A stretch of DNA of 54,731 nt, taken from Intoshia linei (Eukaryota > Orthonectida > Rhopaluridae). Both the position numbers and the translations under genes were made by a program. The notes beneath the pieces are model-generated. The model was given only the letters and a program-made list of their open reading frames with translations, was not told the DNA's origin and ran no database searches. Location: contig LWCA01000102.1 in the NCBI GenBank assembly GCA_001642005.1, positions 1 through 54,731 of the forward strand, in the 5' to 3' direction. This document shows, in pieces, positions 24,081 through 35,498 of this stretch (positions within the stretch are counted from its first letter, which is position 1; each line of letters starts with the position of its first letter).

Positions 24081-24529
24081 CAGGGGTTCTCAACCTTTTT
24101 TTAGAATCGCCCCTCCATAATTCATAAACAAGTTGTTACTGTTACTCAATTTTTAAAAGAATTGACCCATAGAACCAATAATTCTCTTAAAAAAATTTTA
24201 ATACTTTTGTATGTCATTTTAGAGTCTATAATTTAGACATTGGGTAAAGTATTAAAATATTTTATAATTTAATATATTGTTTACTAAACTAAAGTATAAT
24301 TAATAATAAAAAAATGTTATTTTAAATATACTGTATATATCGATTAATTAATAAATTAACTATCAGAAAATTTTACTATGTTAAGGTTTTTACAATGTTA
24401 TAATTTATTAACTCTTATTACCGATTATTTGTTATTTATAAAAAAATTTTTAGATTATGTATTTTGTGAAATAAAATAGAAAAATCGGCTCAAGGGGGTT
24501 GAAAAATCGCCCACCGTTGAAAAACCCTT
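24081..24529. mobile_element. hAT-type MITE (449 bp)
   Basis: Left end CAGGGGTTCTCAACC and inverted right end AAGGGTTTTTCAACGG. Flanks ctctcatg (24073-24080) and atctaatg (24530-24537) match at 6 of 8 positions, as expected of an aged 8-bp hAT duplication. No coding capacity. Confidence 0.7.
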
Positions 24530-24537
24530 ATCTAATG

Positions 24538-25861
24538 TACAGTGTACATTTCAACTAACAATAACGACAATATTTTGTAAATAAAATAATTGATGAGGAG
24601 ATTATTTTTATTTTTTCCAAAATTGCGTTGATAAGGGCGATTCAAAAAAGATAGTAGGGTCTAGAAACACAGTTCAAATCAGGATCCTTTGTATTCTTTT
24701 TAGAATTAAATTTAGTTTATGTCGTTATTCGATGATTGTAATTAATTCGTTTTAAATTTTTTCTTTTGATTCTGTTGAAGCAATTTTTTAAGTTTCGAAC
24801 TGTGTTTCACAAGTCTAATATTTAGTCTTTCATTTAAATTTTACAATAATTGAAAAAATGAATAAAATTATTTGAATTACCTTTCAGTTCGATTAGTATT
24901 ATCTCGATATCTTGTATTTGACTAAATTGAATGCTGGATATTACGTTAACAAATTACGGATAAATAATAATAATAAAAAAATAATTAATGAAAATTTATG
25001 AAATCATTATTATAATTACAGTACATTAAAATTTACTCTAAAATCATTTATAAATGATTACCTTAGTCTTTCTAATTCTTTTCACATTCTTACACTCTAT
25101 TACAAAATGATGCATTTTACTATAATTTTATTGTCAGTTTATTTTATCTGTTATCTTTCCGCCAAAAGTAAAATAAGGGTGTTTTCAAATTTATATTTAT
25201 TAATTTACATGCAAATTGTAATATATTTTTATTATCTTTTTTTAACAATTGCACTTGTATGCATTATAATTTATAAATTATAATACAACGTATAAAAATA
25301 AGAAATTTAAATTAATCTGTAAATGAAACCTAGTTAATGATTATAAAATAAAAATAAATATTAATCGAAATTCATTAAATACATATTGTAAATGTATTCA
25401 CATTAATGTTAATTAGAACATAATACCAGTCTTTAAATATTTAAAATTAAATTTACAACCTACAATTTAATATACAATACTGTACTACAATAAGATCATT
25501 TCATAAATTTACAAACGTAAATGTTCAATACTAACCTAAATTGAATCGAATCTATACATTTATAGTTTAAAATTTAAATTAAAATGTAAATTAAAGTTTT
25601 ATTGTTAATTAATAATATTGTAATAATAATAAATTTGTCTCACTTTAATTCGTGTTAGATTTTATTTGTAATTTTTAAATCTTAAATAAATTCAATGGAA
25701 TGAACTTTGCACATGTGAAATTGTTTACTCAATATACGTAATAGTAATTAATTCATTAAAATTCATATGTCTGAATCTTAATTTGATAAAAAAATCAAAT
25801 AAAAATATTTTTTAATATCACAATATACATTCTGATTAAAAAAATTAAATCGAAATCTGCA
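24538..25861. other. Gene-poor A+T-rich stretch
   Basis: No exon I can support. Short frames with splice-like borders exist on the minus strand near 24770-24950 but show no recognisable protein. Confidence 0.3.
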
Positions 25862-28800
25862 ATGGAACAGCAGAAAAATGAATTGATTAAATTACTTTCT
25901 AAACCGCGTAATGAAAGGTTTCAATTGAAAATAATTAAAAATTATATTTGGATGAAACATTTTTGCAAAGCCATTAAAAGTATCAATATGGGTAATTTTT
26001 GATTTTTCAGTTAAATGGATAGTTATTAACTACATCTATATTATATTAGAAAAATTTACTCATTTAATCAAACATGGATATGTAATTTCTAAAAAAAGTG
26101 GAAGCATAATCATCAAGCAACATGATATTGCAGATTAGTAATTTTTAGACATTCCATTACTAAATAGAAACATAAATATAACATTTTATTTATTTAAATA
26201 TGAATTATATGTTTATTATGAATTATAGTTTTTACATTATTTTGAATGGGTCCATGTCAATTCACATACAACAGGAAGCTGTATTAATAAAGGAAAATTA
26301 TCAAAATATTAGAGATTTGGGTAACGATAACACAGTTAAGGATATATTTGGGCCAAAATTACATACTATCGGTATTTATTACATTTTATTATGAAATTAT
26401 AATTATAATTAAAATATGAAGCACAGTAGATAGTTTCCAAAATTATATTTTTTTATACTTGTGATATTATAGGCCCTGGTGCTGCGTTTGGAGAATATGG
26501 ACTTCATTCTGATTTGAATCAAAACAAAAGATCTGCTTCCGTCATCGCTGATACAAATGTTGATATACTGGCAGTAGATAAAAAATTATACAATGAAATT
26601 TTTATGGTAATATTATATTACAACTAGCTTGAATCATTTGATGAGTTAAAAAAGTTAATTTTGTATCAATAATTAAAAGGAAGCAGCAGTTTAAAAACAC
26701 ATTTCGGATAAATTTTACTAACATTGCAATATTTTTTATTGGAAATGTGGAGACGTTCAATGCACATTTTTTTTGAAATTGTAGGATCAATATTTACATT
26801 TTTTATTTTAATCGAAATATTTTCAAATATGGGTTGATAATATATTAAAAATTAATTTTCAACGGGAATGCGTAGATTTCTGGGGTTGAAATTTTGTATT
26901 TATATCAACTGAAATAAGCTCTATCAAAATAATTTTTTTTTTAAATTTTCGGAAAGTTAATTATTTCACATAATTTGTTTTAATAAAATATTTCGGAAAA
27001 AAAATATATGAATACTAAAATGCATTTTTGACCGTCAAGTCGTCACTTATTCGAATTAAAATTTTGTGTGTGTGTTAACAGGATAAAACTGTACGACTTG
27101 TAAATTTTTTTAAATTCTAAGGCTGTTTTCATAAAAAAGGTAATTTAGAGTTTTGACCCTGAAGATATAATTTTTTTAAATTTAAATTTATGATAATGTT
27201 TATGATTTTAAAATCCGTATCAGCGTATATATTTTTTTAAATTCTCGAACTCGTTTGATTTTCAAAAAAAAGACAATTGGGATATATATTTTTTTAAATT
27301 CTCCAACTCGTTTGATTTTCAAAAAGAGGGACAATTTTTTTTAAATTTTGCAACTCGTTTGATTTTCAAAAAAAGGACAATTAAAGTTTTTGACCCGTAA
27401 GATGTGAGTTTCGGAGGTTGAAATTTAGTTTGCGAACACCCTAGAAAAAACTGTAATTGAAATGTGGACTATATAAAATTCTAAGACGGGTAGTTATTTA
27501 AATAAAGTTGAACACACACACACAAACAAAAATCGCGTAGCAGATTACATAAGTAAGGATTATCTATCATATACATATATATAGTATTTGGTATATTATG
27601 CAAGACATTCTTAAATCCTGCATTCTCTGTGAGGCTTCCAGGACTGCTGACAATTTTTGCAATTTTAAAAAAATTTTTGTAATAATTCACCGATATTGAA
27701 ACACTAGTACCATTGTTATTAATAATTTATTAACGCTCATATTAATACCATAATTATAGTATATAAGTAAAAGTGTTTGAAACTATGAAATGTGATGGTT
27801 TTTTTATTCTTTTGAGGGTCACTTCATGGTTTTAATATTATCAAAAATCAAAACTTGATTTACTCAAACTTTATACATTGTACTGTAATGTAGTGCAGCG
27901 GTTTTCAACCTTTTTTAGGTCATGACCCAAAAAAGTTTTGCCTAAAATTCGATGGTCCTTAAAAAAACCTTAAATATCTACTTTTATTTACAGTGAAATT
28001 TATTTATTTAAATTTTAAAGCATCAAGAAAAGTGTTAAAAAAATAATAATCAACAAGTAAATTTTAATTTATGCTAGTTAATGACTGCCTTGGCATAGGT
28101 GTTTGTTGCACAATGAATCCTAATCAATTTTTATTAGTTTATTCAATTATTTATTCAATCGTAATCGTATTATTTCTCGGTTGTTCACATCCAATTTTGA
28201 CCTCTTCTTACTAAAAATATCGACCACTGCTCAAAATCCAGCTTCTACAAGCCATATTGTAGGAAAAGCAATAATGCTTGGTTTAACATAATCAAACACA
28301 ATTGAATTTGATTCTTGAATTCCCATAAATCCAAATACACCTTCTTTTTCTATTCGTCTTATTAATTTCAAATCTTCTTTTAAGTCCAAGATTTTTTTAG
28401 TTAGTTCAGGATTGGTTTCATTATCTGGTTCAAAGTTTTGAAAATCTGTAAACCATAATTCCAAATTTATATTTCAAATTCATTATGCATTTATAGATTT
28501 TGTTTTGGTTAGCAATTTTATGGCTTAATACACCAAATTTTTTTTAATGTTGAAAATTTTCTGTGGCCCACGTTGAGAATCCCTGATGTAGTGCACTGCA
28601 CTCTGTGAATTTCAATAAATCTCGATAATCAATCAAAGATTGATGCACGATGATTGATGGGCTGAGAACAAAACAATTAATTTCATATTAATTAAAGGTT
28701 TAATTGTGAAAATTAATTAATAGTGTTTAATTTTAATAATAATTGTTTAGTCAAAAAATAAAATAAAAGTGATAAAAATAAAAGAATTTATTGAAAACAA

Positions 28801-28932
28801 TGAAGATTTTAAAGAGTGGAATAAAATAAAAAGAAAACAATTGTTGATGAGTTTGGTACGAAAAGATTACAACAAAAATGAATATATTCATAAACAAGGA
28901 GAGGCGTATACTGGTGTTTATTACATTGATAG
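25862..28932 (+). CDS. Cyclic-nucleotide-binding-domain protein, incomplete (CNBD2-like)
   Basis: Exons 25862-25980 (approximate end), 26051-26137, 26229-26381, 26473-26606 and 28751-28932 join in phase. The start MEQQKNELIKLLSKPRNE leads into a first CNBD: 'GSIIIKQHDIADYFYIILNG', then the phosphate-binding cassette 'GPGAAFGEYGLHSDLNQNKR' followed by 'SASVIADTNVDILAVD'. The Gly-Glu and the Arg that contact cyclic nucleotide are kept. A second CNBD begins ('IKRKQLLMSLVRKDYNKNEY', 'KQGEAYTGVYYIDR') and breaks at a donor-like gtatgc. The remaining strands were not found before 30084. CNBD2-like proteins and PKA/PKG regulatory regions share this tandem layout; no kinase domain is seen. The gene is either truncated or continues through exons I missed. 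Confidence 0.65.
26720..27560 (+). repeat. Dispersed modular repeat, long copy
   Basis: In the CNBD gene intron. Shares long blocks with the inverted copy at 53225-53960, including 'ttatttcacataatttgttt', 'atttcggaaaaaaaatatat', 'tttttgaccgtcaagtcgtc' and 'gacccgtaagatgtgagttt', and ends in 'aaaaaactgtaattgaaatg'. Internally, a unit 'ctcgaactcgtttgattttc' recurs about every 50-58 bp near 27242, 27300 and 27349. Confidence 0.7.
27896..28585 (-). mobile_element. Internally deleted hAT transposon (690 bp) with perfect 8-bp TSD
   Basis: Left end CAGCGGTTTTCAACC and right end GTTGAGAATCCCTG (inverted CAGGGATTCTCAAC) are flanked by identical atgtagtg (27888-27895 and 28586-28593). It carries a minus-strand transposase tail at 28464-28231. 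Confidence 0.85.
28231..28464 (-). pseudogene. hAT transposase C-terminal (dimerisation) fragment
   Basis: Minus-strand frame 'ILDLKEDLKLIRRIEKEGVF' followed by 'AFPTIWLVEAGF' matches the hATC region of ZBED5/FAM200-like hAT transposases, whose conserved end reads like FPTTYLCESGFS. Only this tail remains; the BED finger and catalytic core are gone. Confidence 0.65.
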
Positions 28933-30083
28933 GTATGCAAAATATGAAAATAATAAACAAAATAAGTACAGTAGATTTTTAAATTACATCCAAAGTATAT
29001 TTTATCACTTGAAAATATTTGAAATATATTAATAAATGTACTATGTAACTAGATTGACAGTTATATAGGTGGTACAAACATCCTGGACCGTGGTCAGGGG
29101 CTAGGAGCCATATGGCCGGGTCTACAATCATGATAGGCCTAATATTTTAATTTATTAATAGGTAATGTCGGAAAATTTCTTAAGTATGACAAAATTATGA
29201 TGACCAATGCAACTTACAACTGTTATTATTAATTTTTAGACAATAAATGACCGATTAAACAATGTAGAGATGTCCCAATTAAAAAATATAAGAGCATACT
29301 GCTGGCTCTTCACAGCCCTGCAAACAGTAGTTAGCTGTGTCGAGCGCTGATTTTTTAAATTAAGAGTTAATTTTTTAATTTATTATAGACAATGAGTGTA
29401 GGATCTTAAAAGCCAATTAAAAGTCAATTTTTATTTTCAAGTATTTTGTTAAATTTTAAAAATATCTATAATTTATGAACTTTTTTTTGTTGTTCTTTTC
29501 TTTTTTAGTTGCGTGTTATTTTTACATGTAAATAATAAATAATTTTAAGTATGTATACTTTTCTATTATGTCTACACATTTTTGAGTTTATTTTTCCACA
29601 CAATAATAAAAATTTCAAATAAGCTTTTTATCTGCGTGTCCGGAAGAATTCCTGTGCGTGTACTAGTGGCACATGTGACATATTTTTGCCATCACTACTA
29701 TGGGGGTCACGAAAAGTTTTTTCGGACCGCTGCTTTAAATTCGCCATGATTTACATAAACTACCAAAGTAAAATTAAATTTATGTCAATTAATTTAGCGG
29801 ATCTACAATTAATTCGATTATACAATCTAATCTACACACCAATTTAATCCAAATGTGCGATTTAAACAGTTTGAAACCAGTCAGCCAGATGACAAGGTTA
29901 ATTTTAGAATTTTGTCACAATTAACTCTGAGAAACACTTTGAGACCACACAGATCACTCACAACGCCCAGAAGTCTAATATCTAAAAAATTTTTTATTTT
30001 TAATCTTCCATATTTATACATGAAAATTTAGACAATCAGAAACAAAAAACAGAATAAACAATAAGAAAAAACTCCAAGAAAAA
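28933..30083. other. Intergenic stretch with a probable old hAT-like element
   Basis: A G+C-richer block (caggggctaggagccatatg, 29095) and a distal block (tgacatatttttgccatcac, then cacgaaaagttttttcgg, about 29675-29730) resemble ends of hAT elements, but no matching target-site duplication was found. No exon completing the CNBD gene could be supported. Confidence 0.35.
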
Positions 30084-31979
30084 ATGATATCTTGTTCTAA
30101 GAAGGGTAACATGTCTGGAGATTTGGAGCTATTAATGAACTTTGACCACTACGCATCTTCACTAAAATGTGACAGCGATAAATGTGTATTATACTGGTTA
30201 AGTAAAAGGGACATATGTAGAATATGGTTCAAAGACGTAATGAGACTGTACACTTCATTACAAAAATTAGTGACACTAAAAGTATACAATAGAATTAACC
30301 AAAATATAGCCATAAAATTTTACAAATCTTGTTTAAACATTTTAAACAACGAAGACAAAATAAAGGAATTATTTTTACAACAAATAGTGCAAAATGGATA
30401 CCATAAAAAAAGCGCTAGTACTCTTAAACAACATAAAATAAAAGACAGAAATTCAAATGATATAAAAAAGGTCATGAAAATGGATGTAAAATATAACATT
30501 TTCGATGATATTGAGAAAATTTTTCCAGCTTACCGAGGATACTTATTACACATGAACAAATATGACAAGGCAAAAAATGTTACAAAACTATATGTACAAC
30601 ATGTTTTAAATTTTGGCATAAAAGTTGATACAAAAAATGCCTTGACAATCCTTCAAAATTGTAAAAAACTAGAAAAATCAAAATTCAATCATATAAATAT
30701 CATGCAAACCATAAACGCATCTACCTTGAATAGTAAGCAATTATTTATATTAAAAATAATGCAATATTTAAACAATCAAACATCATTAATTAGAGACGAA
30801 AGATTAAGCGATATTTTTTTTTATAAGCAAGTCATGAAAACTAAACGATTACAGAGAATAAACAAGATTCAAAAACAAAATACTCATCCGAAATCAGATA
30901 ATAACCTGTCAAATAAACCCTTCAAACGACTATCATTGATGACTAAAAATAAAACACCTCATAGCATACTTTTTCTACGTCGCAATATAACCGAATCTCT
31001 AAGCCTTTACTTTAAAAATCGTAAAGCAAGCACGATAAAATGCATCAGAGAATTTCAAGAACAAAATATGATAAAATATGAAAAAGTTATTAATCATCAA
31101 CATACATCAAGGCTGAAAAGATTTGATTACAAGAATCGACCCACGCTTGAAAACAAATGGTCAAATCTACTGAGTCCTTTTATGAAAAATAGAATTGAAA
31201 ACGAAATCAAACTTGACAAATTGAACGAAATTTCAAAACGAAAATCAACTCAAATCAACATTAGCATTGAATCAAATTCGTCGGACGAATCCACGAACCA
31301 CAGAAAATACCGCAGAAATTCTCTTCAAATTAAAACTCAAATAGCTGTAAACGTTGCCAAAGAATTGAAAAAATCTGCATGCATTTCTGAAACAGACAAG
31401 CTATATAACAATTTAGTAAAAATTGTCAAAAAATGTAACAACCAAAATGATTTGTTGAAAATTGCTTCAGTCAATACGAATCAGATTAAATTGCCCTTTT
31501 TGGGGAATGGAAATAAATCTGCATCAAATTATAATAAAACAATTTCGGCCAAATATACCACAAAAATAAATGATTGGATCAATAATTTTAATGATGTGTC
31601 AGAATATGATCCAATGTATCGTGATTGGAAGTCATCTTCTTTAAATTGTCGGTATATTCAAGAAAAAATTAAAAATTTTAATTGTAAAGATGAATTGGTA
31701 AAGCGACGGAAAAATATCATTGTTTATCCTCTTAAAATTTTTGAGTTGTCGGATAATGTCAAGAGTAATCCTATTCCTGGAGCAAAGGTTAATATTATCT
31801 ATAGTCGGTGCAGCATGGATAAAAAAATGTACAATATTGTTCAACATCAACACATGAGACATTATTTCGTTCCTAAAATTAATTCTATTAAAATGGAAAA
31901 GTTGCAGAAATCTGCTCATTTACGTATACGACATGAGATGGAGAGGGCTAATATTTATCTCAAATCTAAAAAAGATTAG
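30084..31979 (+). CDS. Large single-exon orphan protein (631 aa), basic
   Basis: An uninterrupted 631-codon frame in DNA this A+T-rich is very unlikely by chance and must be coding or recently so. The ATG at 30084 is followed by another at 30111; the second is an equally good start. The protein is rich in Lys, Asn and Ile, with no signal peptide or membrane segment, and predicted mostly helical by eye. A Ser-rich acidic patch ('SIESNSSDESTNHRKYRR') sits near residue 395, and a basic C-terminus ends 'RANIYLKSKKD'. I recognise no domain. It is the only long intronless gene in the window. It could be a lineage-restricted gene or a processed copy; no poly-A tract directly follows the stop. Confidence 0.7.
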   Translation: MISCSKKGNMSGDLELLMNFDHYASSLKCDSDKCVLYWLSKRDICRIWFKDVMRLYTSLQKLVTLKVYNRINQNIAIKFYKSCLNILNNEDKIKELFLQQIVQNGYHKKSASTLKQHKIKDRNSNDIKKVMKMDVKYNIFDDIEKIFPAYRGYLLHMNKYDKAKNVTKLYVQHVLNFGIKVDTKNALTILQNCKKLEKSKFNHINIMQTINASTLNSKQLFILKIMQYLNNQTSLIRDERLSDIFFYKQVMKTKRLQRINKIQKQNTHPKSDNNLSNKPFKRLSLMTKNKTPHSILFLRRNITESLSLYFKNRKASTIKCIREFQEQNMIKYEKVINHQHTSRLKRFDYKNRPTLENKWSNLLSPFMKNRIENEIKLDKLNEISKRKSTQINISIESNSSDESTNHRKYRRNSLQIKTQIAVNVAKELKKSACISETDKLYNNLVKIVKKCNNQNDLLKIASVNTNQIKLPFLGNGNKSASNYNKTISAKYTTKINDWINNFNDVSEYDPMYRDWKSSSLNCRYIQEKIKNFNCKDELVKRRKNIIVYPLKIFELSDNVKSNPIPGAKVNIIYSRCSMDKKMYNIVQHQHMRHYFVPKINSIKMEKLQKSAHLRIRHEMERANIYLKSKKD

Positions 31980-32029
31980 ATTTTGTTTAATTAATTAAAA
32001 GTTTTTAATTTAATTAGTTAATTAAATAT

Positions 32030-32195
32030 AGCAATTTCTAATACAGTTTTTCGTCGGTCAGATTTTATCGCAAATTTCTTTTTCAGAAATTTAGCCTGAC
32101 AGAGTCAAAAATCCCAATTATCTTTCTTAACAATCAAACCATCAGTCCTAGAATTTTTAATAATAAACACTTCGCTCAATAAAGTTTGGGATTCT
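32030..32195 (-). repeat. Dispersed modular repeat, short inverted copy
   Basis: Contains the reverse of the family blocks: 'acagtttttcg', 'cagagtcaaaaatcccaatt' and 'cagtcctagaatttttaa'. Confidence 0.6.
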
Positions 32196-32219
32196 CTCCT
32201 TTAAATGTAATCTTTAAAG

Positions 32220-32392
32220 TTTAAAGTAAAGTGGCTAGAAAAAATACGTACTATCAATTTTAGTTTATTTGGTGATAAATGTAAAGCTCAAGCTACTTAC
32301 CTATGATGACGAATAAAAATTTTCAGCTTAAAGTTTATTCCAAATAAACTAAAATTGATAGTAAGTATTTTTTCTGGCCACTTTACTTTAAA
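32220..32392. mobile_element. Palindromic MITE with 53-bp arms
   Basis: Arms 32220-32272 and 32340-32392 are inverted copies with two mismatches (start tttaaagtaaagtggctaga; inverted end tttaaagtaaagtggccaga), separated by a 67-bp centre. A related copy lies at 16445-16600. The sequence could form a long hairpin. No coding capacity. Confidence 0.85.
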
Positions 32393-32460
32393 GGGCTGAT
32401 AATAATGAGATTTAGCATTTTTAAGTAAGATTTTATTATTTAATTTATTTTCTTGGTGGG

Positions 32461-34160
32461 TGTAATGATTTGATGTCAAAAGGTATTAAGGTTTTGAGAT
32501 TTAATAATAAAACAATTTTAAGTATATCGATAATAAATATATATAACAATGAAGAGTACTTTATTACACCTCTGCCTTTAAATTAATGAATAGTCTTTGA
32601 ATCTTTCAGGAAATTTTTTGATCCGTTTTGATTTTGTATAAAGTTTATTTTGTTTATTTGCTCGAGGAATAATGGCACTATAATTTTTATGATGAAATGA
32701 AAAACCTTTCTGTCTCAATTTATCATAATTTCGCTTCATACGCACCACCTGTTTATCACGTGTGGTTCTAATACATTTTAACAATTCAATTCGGTTTTTA
32801 CAAAAACTATCGTACATATTTGAACCGAAAACAACATCTGATGGCGTATGAAATCTAAACATTATTTCAAATGTGGGGCTGGGTAGTTATCTTTAATTGA
32901 AATAGAATTTAAATTACGTTCTTCTGCTTGGTTCAATGATTTTTAATTCTAGTAATTTTTTTATAATTTTTTCATGTTTATCTTGGAGGTTTATACCTAC
33001 AGGAAATGGACGAACCTGCTTGAACTCACAATTTGTCTTTAATTAATAGAATGTTCGATGATATTGGTTAAACCAGGTTTTGCTGATATTACATCAGAGA
33101 ATTGAGAAAATAGTGTTTTAAATTCAGTATCGTTTACTTTTACATTAAATTGTATTAAATTTAATCGAACAACATCCCGACATCCTAATGTCAATAATCA
33201 TATGATAATAATATTAGATGTATCAGTTATATAAAATTCCACAATATTATTGTCACTGGTCATTTTAATTTTCCCATAAAAATTTAAAGGTGACCCATCA
33301 GCTGACATCAATTGGGTAAATTTTTACATTCTTAAATTTTTTAAAACTCTCATGGCTTAAACAATTGATTTGTGATCCTGTGTCAATAATAAAAGTTAAA
33401 CTTACATCTTCATCATTTTGTCTGATTTTCAATTCATGAGTATGTTCGTTGTTATTTTCAATAATCCTTCGATTCATCACTGGTTTTATATCCCTCGAAT
33501 AATTCCTAGAGATGTGACCATATTCCTGACAATTGAAACATTTAACAGATTTCTGAGAAGACTGCAAATGTCGATCACCAAACTTTGCCACTCCCCTACT
33601 TTTGAAATATATTTGATTTAATTTTTTTAATTAATTCTATATTTTTGCAATCTCAATATGATACCGGAAGCTTATCCGCATGCATTGTATTAACTTCAAG
33701 AATTTTCATAATCTGTTTTTCGGCTTCTGATGTATCCCAAGACGTCGTATTTACTATGTTCATGAGTCTATTGAAATAATCATTTATAGATTCATTATTT
33801 TTTTGCATCATCTTAAATATATTGACCTCTGCAATAAATGTTGAAATCGACATAAAACCCTTAGCCAAACTTTCAAGGGCCTCACTCGGTTTAATTGTCG
33901 CATTATCCATACGCATACGACATAATGTTACAAAATCATCATTTGTTAACTGTTCTTTCAACATTTTCCATTGATCATCTTGATTTGTCGATAACATCGT
34001 CATTTGGACTTTTAATAGTTTATAATCAATCATAGTAAATAAAATTGTTTTGTAATGATTTGATGTCAAAAGGTATTAAGGTTTTGAGATTTAATAATAA
34101 AACAATTTTAAGTATATCGATAATAAATATATCTATAACAATGAAGAGTACTTCATTACA
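32461..34160 (-). mobile_element. Deleted LTR retrotransposon with 108-110 bp LTRs
   Basis: Direct repeats 32461-32568 and 34051-34160 are near-identical, begin tgtaatgatttgatgtcaaa and end agtactttattaca or agtacttcattaca, so each has TGTAATG...CATTACA-type ends. Flanks gtggg (32456-32460) and gtgga (34161-34165) are a 5-bp duplication with one mismatch. Minus strand: Gag at 34037-33653; 'CFNCQEYGHISRN' with the last knuckle Cys replaced by Tyr; protease 'FIIDTGSQINCLS'; a stub of RT ('FKQVRPFPVGINL', 'ELKIIEPS'); then directly the integrase C-terminal end at 32862-32578 ('TPSDVVFGSN'). Most of RT, RNase H and the integrase core are deleted. Ty3/gypsy-type. Confidence 0.9.
33653..34037 (-). 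pseudogene. Gag remnant of the short-LTR element
   Basis: Likely start MIDYKLLKVQMTML at 34037 just inside the 5' LTR. A longer open frame reaches into the LTR itself (34069). The capsid-like pattern is 'FIAEVNIFKMMQKNNESIND' followed by 'YFNRLMNIV'. The frame ends at 33653, before the zinc knuckle, which sits in a separate frame (33591-33298). Confidence 0.65.
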
Positions 34161-34500
34161 GTGGAATTAAAAAATCACATTTTTTGTTTTAATAAAGTAT
34201 TTCGGAAAAAAAATATATGAATACTAAAATGCTTTTTTGACTGGAAGATTTCACTTATTCGGATTGAAATTTTTTGTGTGTGTTAACAGGATACAACTGT
34301 ACCAGGTTTTCATTAAAAAAAAGGACACTTTGGCTTTTTGACCCGTAAGATGTGAGTTTGGGGTGTAGAAATTTATCTTACTTTCACCCGGAAAAAACTG
34401 TAACAGAAGTGTGGACTTTATAAAATGATAATACTGGTAGTTATTGAAATAAACGATAACACACATACATAGACAAAGCATTTTATATAAGTAAGGATAA
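34161..34500 (+). repeat. Dispersed modular repeat copy abutting the LTR element
   Basis: Blocks 'tcacattttttgttttaata', 'tttcggaaaaaaaatatatg', 'gacccgtaagatgtgagttt' and 'aaaaaactgtaacagaagtg' match the long copies at 26720-27560 and 53225-53960, then 'aacgataacacacatacat'. Confidence 0.7.
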
Positions 34501-35498
34501 ATGATTAAACATTGGTCAAGAAAATCGGATGCCGCATTAGAAGTTGGGTTTATTATGAAATTTAGTCATAATATAGAACAGTGATGACAGCCAAATCAAA
34601 CGTGGTGTGTTAATTTTGAAATTTTATTCGAAAATTATTTTCTAGTGTTTTCTAATAAAAAAATTGTTACTCAGCCCTCTAATTAGTGCTTGCTCTCGAG
34701 AATTCTGTTATAATAACCATCTGATCAAGATTTTATCAAGATTAAGAGCATCAACATTAAAATAATTTTTAATTTCAAAATATTAAATTAATATCTTCAC
34801 GGCCAAAACCTCAAGTTACGCTTTTTTGTAAAAATGAAAAAAGTCCTAGAAAATCACATTAATCACACAGTCAAAAGAAAATACTGATTCATTTATTTTT
34901 TTAGAATTTAAGCTATTTATAACAATTTTTAGGATTATACTGTTTTGACTTTATTTTTAATATTATACTAAATCTCTAATAAATTAAATAAATGGGATCA
35001 CAAAATTTTTTTTAAAATTCTTTAAACAAATGCTAACCAAATAAAATTAAGTGGGAATAATTCCTTTTAAATTAAAAGCTAATGTAAAATTCAAATTTAC
35101 AAAGCACTCTTTTAAAGGATTGATAAAATATATTGATAATAGAAATAATAAAGAAGTAAAGGAGTGTATCATTTTTAAGCAAGATTTTATTATTGTATTT
35201 ATTTTTTTGGTGGAAATAAAAAAGTTGGCCCCGACAGAGCTAGGATGCTGTTTGTACGTAGAACGTAACAGTCAACTTAATGTTTAAAATAAAATGTAAA
35301 AACAAAATAAACTTATAATGAAAAAAAACACAACCGTTACTTAGTTATTAAAAATATTGAAAGTTTAAGTTAAACTAAACATAAATTTATAAAATGTCAA
35401 ATTAAATATAATAGTAATTCGAATTAAAAAAATTTAAATATTTATTTAAAAGATTGAAATAATTTGCATTAAACAAATCTACACAAAAATAATTGTAA
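34501..35498. other. Intergenic stretch upstream of ERCC6
   Basis: Holds repeat pieces: a unit near 34931-34985 related to the 54-bp tandem repeat at 51901-52062, and at 35180-35275 the inverted copy of the block at 11315-11355 (ccgacagagctagg, tgtttgtacgtag). A promoter for ERCC6 presumably lies in the last few hundred bases; no motif recognised. Confidence 0.4.

Noticed and set aside
29095-29735. hAT-like element with CAGGGGCTAGGAGCC start.
   Set aside because: No matching 8-bp target duplication and weak right end, so only mentioned as a possible relic.
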